A stretch of DNA of 44,561 nucleotides from an uncultured Clostridia bacterium (GTDB taxonomy: Bacteria > Bacillota > Clostridia > TANB77 > CAG-508). Location of the stretch: positions 1-44,561 of the forward strand of contig CANRAY010000010.1 in NCBI GenBank assembly GCA_947628735.1, in the 5' to 3' direction. Positions within the stretch are counted from its first letter, which is position 1, and each line of letters starts with the position of its first letter. Positions 41,048 through 44,561 of this stretch are shown piece by piece. Position numbers and translations under genes: made by a program. The notes beneath the pieces are model-generated. The model was not told the DNA's origin and did not search any database. It worked only from the letters and a program-made list of their open reading frames with translations.

Positions 41048-42094
41048 ATGTTAAAAGTAGAAGATAATAAAATAAATATATATTCTAAAATTAATAAGGA
41101 TTCATTAGGACTTTCAATGTTCTTATTTGGATTTGCTATGCTAGTTATTATATTTGTTAGTTTAATTGCTCAAAATATAATTTTTCTTGCACTCGAGATC
41201 TTTCCTTTATTCTTTTTACTTGTTTCAATATATTTTTATTCAAAAAAAGATGGTGAAGAGTTAAAGTATTCTTTATCAAAAGAAGAATTTATTATTTATA
41301 AAAATAAAAGTGAAATTAAATATAATTGTAGCGATATTATTAATTTTTCTGCTATCGATTATAATAATGCCGTTTCTATAAATTATACAAATGAAAAAAA
41401 TAAAAAGTGTTCAAAAGTTATAGAATTACGAGGATGTAAAAATTTAGAATTTGTTAACTTAGCTAATGAATTTTTAAAGAAGGATATAAATTTAAATGTT
41501 GAAAATAATAAGATAAATACAGATGTAGAGTCTGATTCTAAGGATGTTGAGCAAATATTTAAAGATTTAGAAAAAAGTGATAAAAAAATAAAATGTGATT
41601 TACTTGGTAAATCAAAAATGTTTATATTAAATGGAAATTCATATACGTTAGAAAAATTTGATTCTTGTTTATTTTTTGTAACTGAAGATAATAAATTATT
41701 AGAAATTGACTTAAGAGATATAGATATAAATTGGGACGAATTGAATTTTAAAAATAAATATGAACTATCTTATAATAAACAAAAACATCTTTTTTCCGCT
41801 TTGAAATTAGATGAATCTGTTAATTTAGAAAACATAAATAACTTTAAGAATAATATAAAATATAGTACTAAATTAAGTTTTGACGAGCAAGAAATTCTTA
41901 AAGAAGTAGAACTTTATAATAAAATTTTAAAATTAAATAATGTAATGAAAATACTTATTTTATTAAGCCTTTTATCATTATTTTTCTCTATGCTTGTCTT
42001 TTCACTAGCTTTTTGTATAATATTAATATTATATCCTTGTATGTTATTAACGTATGTAAGCAAGTATAAGAAAAATTCTAGTAAAAATATGTAA
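41048..42094 (+). CDS. Membrane protein of unknown function with PH-like cytoplasmic part
   Basis: A 348-aa protein I do not recognise. Two N-terminal membrane helices lie at about residues 22-45 and 48-65, followed by a polar region. A beta-strand-rich stretch (SKEEFIIYKNKSEIKYNCSD) resembles bacterial PH-like domains of small membrane proteins. A second beta-rich stretch lies near residues 190-240, and a hydrophobic pair of helices at about 300-340 ends the protein. It begins 19 bp after the radical SAM gene. The ATG at 41048 with AAGGAG eight bases upstream is preferred to the in-frame TTG at 41042. Lys- and Asn-rich composition is like its neighbours. No function is assigned. Confidence 0.72.
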   Translation: MLKVEDNKINIYSKINKDSLGLSMFLFGFAMLVIIFVSLIAQNIIFLALEIFPLFFLLVSIYFYSKKDGEELKYSLSKEEFIIYKNKSEIKYNCSDIINFSAIDYNNAVSINYTNEKNKKCSKVIELRGCKNLEFVNLANEFLKKDINLNVENNKINTDVESDSKDVEQIFKDLEKSDKKIKCDLLGKSKMFILNGNSYTLEKFDSCLFFVTEDNKLLEIDLRDIDINWDELNFKNKYELSYNKQKHLFSALKLDESVNLENINNFKNNIKYSTKLSFDEQEILKEVELYNKILKLNNVMKILILLSLLSLFFSMLVFSLAFCIILILYPCMLLTYVSKYKKNSSKNM

Positions 42095-42096
42095 AT

Positions 42097-42134
42097 ATAT
42101 AAAAAAGGAATGAAAAATCATTCCTTTTTTATAT
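42097..42134. terminator. Bidirectional intrinsic terminator
   Basis: A 17-bp perfect stem pairs 42097-42113 with 42118-42134 around an AAAA loop, between convergent genes. It overlaps the NUDIX stop codon. Confidence 0.9.
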
Positions 42135-42524
42135 TAATTTTTTATCTGTAAGAGCTTGTTTTAAAATACTTCTTGTATCATCATAAGTCAAAGTTTCTAA
42201 TGCTTCTTCATATCCTAACCATTTTGCTGTTTTTACCTCTTCTTCTTGTACTTTTAAACTTCCTCCTATTTTCTGTGCAATAAAATATACAACTTCTTTT
42301 TGTGTTCCTTTGTCAGTTATATATTCTTCTTTATATCTATAGTCTTTTTCTATTTTGACATCTATATTGGTTTCTTCTTTTACTTCTCTAATTGCTGTTT
42401 CTTGTTCTGTTTCGTTTGTTTCTATATGTCCTTTTGGGAATCCCCAAAATCCTTGCTTTTGCTGAATTAATAAGATCTTTTCTTCATTAATAATAATACA
42501 ACCACATGATTTTTCTTGTTTCAT
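42129..42524 (-). CDS. NUDIX hydrolase
   Basis: A 131-aa NUDIX protein. The box GX5EX7REUXEEXGU is present as GHIETNETEQETAIREVKEE followed by TNI, near residues 34-57. An N-terminal strand, SCGCIIINEEKILLIQQKQG, and a WGFPKG segment precede it, as in MutT/Ap4A-type enzymes. It should hydrolyse a nucleoside diphosphate linked to another group, cleaning up oxidised or signalling nucleotides. It is the last gene of a four-gene run with two other pyrophosphate-cutting proteins and a HAD phosphatase. AAAAGGAG lies before the ATG. Confidence 0.9.
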   Translation of the reverse strand: MKQEKSCGCIIINEEKILLIQQKQGFWGFPKGHIETNETEQETAIREVKEETNIDVKIEKDYRYKEEYITDKGTQKEVVYFIAQKIGGSLKVQEEEVKTAKWLGYEEALETLTYDDTRSILKQALTDKKLI

Positions 42525-42536
42525 TTTTTTCTCCTT

Positions 42537-42845
42537 TTACTCTTCACTTTCTAAAAATATTCTTTTTTCAAAAGCCCCCTTTCTTTCTACTTTTTGATTT
42601 CTTATCTTCTCAAATTCTTCTTTTGAGATTTCCATTGAGTTTAATATGCCATAAATTACTTCTACTATGTCTGCTAATTCTTCTGTATTATTATCTTCTA
42701 AATATTCATGCACCTCTTCTTGTAATTTTTTATTGAGTTCTGATCTATATTCTTCATTATTTAAAATCCTTGTATTTGCCTTTTTTCCTTCTGATTCTAT
42801 AATCTCTGGTATTTTGTCTCTTACAAGTTTATTATATATTTTCAT
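42537..42845 (-). CDS. MazG-like/phosphoribosyl-ATP pyrophosphohydrolase-like protein
   Basis: A 102-aa all-helical protein of the MazG/HisE-like group. It shows YNKLVRDKIPEIIESEGKKA at the start, and the metal-binding helix pair is KKLQEEVHEYLEDN and ELADIVEVIYGIL, with the EEXXE and ExxD acidic residues in place. Such proteins hydrolyse NTPs to NMP and PPi, often removing non-canonical nucleotides. It is 11-12 bp from each neighbour, so it is co-transcribed with the two NUDIX genes. GAGGT precedes the ATG. Confidence 0.85.
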   Translation of the reverse strand: MKIYNKLVRDKIPEIIESEGKKANTRILNNEEYRSELNKKLQEEVHEYLEDNNTEELADIVEVIYGILNSMEISKEEFEKIRNQKVERKGAFEKRIFLESEE

Positions 42846-42856
42846 ATTTTACCTCT

Positions 42857-43705
42857 TTATCTTATTATTTCACTTTCAAAATATTGCTCTTGAAAATTTG
42901 TTATTTTTCTAATTTCTGCATCTGTATATTCTTTCCCTTGTGGTGCAAGAACCAATTTATCATCATTATCATTAATTCTGTGAATGACAGCTATACATTG
43001 TCCTTCAAACGTTTCTAATGGTTTATCAATTCCTAAAATATAACAATCTAGCTCTTCTCCATCTCCACTAATTGTATTTGGAATAAATCCATAATTTATT
43101 GGATATATGTAATTGTGCTTTGGATGCTTACTGTTTAATGGTCTATCTATATTAGCTTTTACGCTTTTCCCTATGTAAGTATAAGATTCTCGTTGTTTTA
43201 ATTGCATAGCCTTTTTATATTCATCTATTCCAAAGTCAATTGTTGGTACTATTTCTTTTTTGTTACACATATTCATAAATTCTTCTATTGTTACCCATTT
43301 ATATGCTATTGCTTCACCATCTGGAAATGTAATTTCTTCATCCTTTACATCTTTTTTGAATAACCATAAATCTTTGAAATCTGGTGGTATATTATCTCTT
43401 CTAATTTCTTTAAGAAAAATTGCTTCTTTTTTAGTAAATTGCACTCCTAGTTCTTCTTTAAGTTCCCTTATAATACCTTCTAGACTTGTTTCTCCTGCTA
43501 GTATTGATCCTCCATTACATTCCCATAAAAGTCCAAATTTCTTATGCTTTGCTCTTTGACTAATTAATATTTTATTTTGAGAATTTATGATGATTCCTGT
43601 TACTACTATATGATATTCGCCTTCCTGGAATTGATATATTCCTCTTTCTGCTGTTCTTCCTGTTTTCTTTTTGTTTATGTCATATATATCCCATAACTCA
43701 CTCAT
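42857..43705 (-). CDS. NUDIX hydrolase fused to an inorganic-pyrophosphatase-like domain
   Basis: A 282-aa two-domain protein. Residues 1-165 are a NUDIX domain of the IPP isomerase-like/YfcD layout (ELWDIYDINKKKTGRTAERG), with its box at GSILAGETSLEGIIRELKEE. Residues 180-280 look like soluble family I inorganic pyrophosphatase. They show VKANIDRPLNSKHPKHNYIY, then NYGFIPNTISGDGEELDCYI with the DGEELD acidic metal site, and HRINDNDDKLV. The fusion could split a diphosphate substrate and then the released pyrophosphate. The PPase half is shorter than free enzymes (about 100 instead of 170 aa), so activity is not certain. The promoter is at 43733-43761. Confidence 0.83.
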   Translation of the reverse strand: MSELWDIYDINKKKTGRTAERGIYQFQEGEYHIVVTGIIINSQNKILISQRAKHKKFGLLWECNGGSILAGETSLEGIIRELKEELGVQFTKKEAIFLKEIRRDNIPPDFKDLWLFKKDVKDEEITFPDGEAIAYKWVTIEEFMNMCNKKEIVPTIDFGIDEYKKAMQLKQRESYTYIGKSVKANIDRPLNSKHPKHNYIYPINYGFIPNTISGDGEELDCYILGIDKPLETFEGQCIAVIHRINDNDDKLVLAPQGKEYTDAEIRKITNFQEQYFESEIIR

Positions 43706-43732
43706 AGTCTTCTCCTTTTTTATATTTGTATA

Positions 43733-43761
43733 GTTATATCATAGTATTTTTGTTTTCTCAA
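43733..43761 (-). promoter_or_regulatory. Promoter of the NUDIX-MazG-NUDIX run
   Basis: On the minus strand: TTGAGA (43756-43761), a 17-bp spacer and TATAAC (43733-43738) with TG one base before the -10. Confidence 0.55.
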
Positions 43762-43777
43762 TATGATTTATGTAAAT

Positions 43778-44278
43778 TTATCTTTCATTATCTTCTTCTA
43801 CTCTTCTTACTAATATTGTTCTCATATTGTTTTTCTTTCCGCCATATATGTCATCAAATAAACTGTTTCCTACTACTAATACCTTGTCTGGACTTATTTC
43901 CATTTTTTTACATGCTTTTAAAAAGTTTCTCTTTAATGGTTTTTTCGCAAATCCTATATAATCTATTCCCTTCTCCGCAAAATATTTTTCTATGTTTTTA
44001 TCTATTCCATTACTTAAAATGATAACTTTTAATTTTCCTTTTAAATTTTCGATCCATTCTTCGTTACATTTTGGAATTCTTCTCATTTCTTTTCTTAAAG
44101 TATCATCTACATCTAGGATTATTCCCTCTATTTTATATTTTGCCTTTATTCTTTCTATTTCTTGTTCATTTAACTCTCTTACTTTTTCTATTGTTATGTC
44201 TGGTTTGATAAATTTTGATAGCACATAATTTACTAATGCTAAGATTTTATCTCCTATTATTTCATCTATAGATTTCAT
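43778..44278 (-). CDS. yqeG: YqeG family HAD-superfamily phosphatase
   Basis: A 166-aa HAD class IIIA phosphatase. The nucleophile motif is ILDVDDTL near residues 55-62, motif II is VIILSNGID near residue 90, the lysine is in AKKPLKRNF, and the acidic motif is VVGNSLFDDIYGG near residue 136. The first 40 residues are a helical lead (KILALVNYVLSKFIKPDITI) usual for YqeG. In many Bacillota yqeG stands in a ribosome-assembly/cell-division block with yqeH; that block is not present here. The promoter at 44313-44341 precedes it. Confidence 0.93.
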   Translation of the reverse strand: MKSIDEIIGDKILALVNYVLSKFIKPDITIEKVRELNEQEIERIKAKYKIEGIILDVDDTLRKEMRRIPKCNEEWIENLKGKLKVIILSNGIDKNIEKYFAEKGIDYIGFAKKPLKRNFLKACKKMEISPDKVLVVGNSLFDDIYGGKKNNMRTILVRRVEEDNER

Positions 44279-44312
44279 TTTCTCTCACTTTTTAATAATA
44301 TTAATATTCTAT

Positions 44313-44341
44313 GTTATATCATAAATTGGCGGTAAATTCAA
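44313..44341 (-). promoter_or_regulatory. Promoter of yqeG
   Basis: On the minus strand: TTGAAT (44336-44341), a 17-bp spacer and TATAAC (44313-44318) with TG one base before the -10. Confidence 0.57.
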
Positions 44342-44561
44342 TGGAGGGGGACCTTTGGGTTATGAGCGCTAGTTGAGATGTTTATGTAATTTAGTGAAAT
44401 CATGGGTTTTAGCTGGTATTTTAACACCTTCGGAGGTTTTGGCATAGTAAACATTTGTGTGATTTCTTGTACTTTTTTGAAAAATTTTTCCCCATTATTT
44501 CCCCAAGAAATTTACACACATGTTCGCAATAAAAATTTGATATATGGGAAACCTAAAAATT
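44342..44561 (+). other. Unexplained right-end segment of higher GC, with a frame running off the edge
   Basis: From 44342 to about 44440 the sequence is visibly richer in G and C than the rest. A plus-strand frame opens at ATG 44402 and continues to the edge (53 codons, beginning MGFSWYFNTFGGFGIVN), but it has no ribosome site and I recognise nothing in it. A small stem with a TCGG loop (ACCTTCGGAGGT, about 44426-44437) lies within. It could be the start of an RNA gene, a remnant or another gene. Confidence 0.25.

Noticed and set aside
44342..44400. tRNA-Met-like words on the minus strand (CTCATAACCC...GGTC)
   Set aside because: The anticodon stem does not pair, and no T-arm GGTTC-like segment or acceptor stem is found.
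1..44561. Transposase, integrase, phage structural genes, CRISPR repeats, rRNA
   Set aside because: None recognised in any of the translated frames or as repeated DNA; the secretion block has no visible att-like ends.

Overview
The window is A+T-rich throughout. Gene starts use strong AGGAGG-type ribosome sites, and promoters are mostly TTGNNN-17-TATAAT, often with an extended TG. Gene content includes class III ribonucleotide reductase, a Spo0E-like phosphatase, rpsU, YqeG, YmfF/YmfH-type M16 proteins, a DacF-type carboxypeptidase and peptidoglycan hydrolases. Together this points to a monoderm, anaerobic Bacillota, most likely a Clostridia lineage with sporulation-type phosphorelay parts. 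No rRNA, tRNA, CRISPR array, transposase or integrase was recognised.

Layout. (1) 1-4440: tail of an unknown gene, then a minus-strand envelope block: a D-Ala-D-Ala carboxypeptidase, a GT8/MGDG-synthase-like fusion glycosyltransferase and a PlsC acyltransferase. (2) 4441-22119, minus strand: a type IV secretion (T4SS)-like locus. It holds three VirB2-like pilin genes, a PrgI/VirB3-like protein, a separate VirB4-N-like membrane protein, a VirB4 ATPase, a large VirB6/TrbL-like protein, three bitopic proteins with NTF2-like repeats (VirB8/TcpC-like), two large membrane-anchored peptidoglycan hydrolases and an acidic soluble protein. I see no relaxase, coupling ATPase, integrase or oriT. (3) 22290-22850: an 84-aa membrane protein gene of clearly higher GC with its own promoter and terminator, and a Spo0E-like gene. 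(4) 22976-30280, minus strand: paired M16 peptidase-like proteins, rpsU, nrdG-nrdD behind an exact FNR-type palindrome, and a GH25-LysM hydrolase. (5) 30380-37762: a phosphoesterase and a UDPGP-type nucleotidyltransferase (plus); yraN-dprA-comM (minus, comM broken by two single-base insertions); a 500-bp gene-free island with a 23-bp inverted repeat; a YgjP-like protease and a dGTPase. (6) 37802-44561: a SprT-like protein, an HD protein, a NERD nuclease-like protein, an unreported 53-aa basic protein, a radical SAM protein, a membrane protein of unknown function, and a housecleaning operon (YqeG, NUDIX-pyrophosphatase fusion, MazG-like, NUDIX).

How it may work together. Pilins, PrgI, VirB4, VirB6-like and VirB8-like subunits would form the membrane channel or pilus. 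The two hydrolases would open the wall for it. The carboxypeptidase directly after the locus trims peptidoglycan and sits behind a hairpin that combines terminator, promoter and ribosome site. Without mobilisation genes the locus looks like a fixed secretion or appendage machine rather than a self-transmissible element; this is inference from gene content in this window only.
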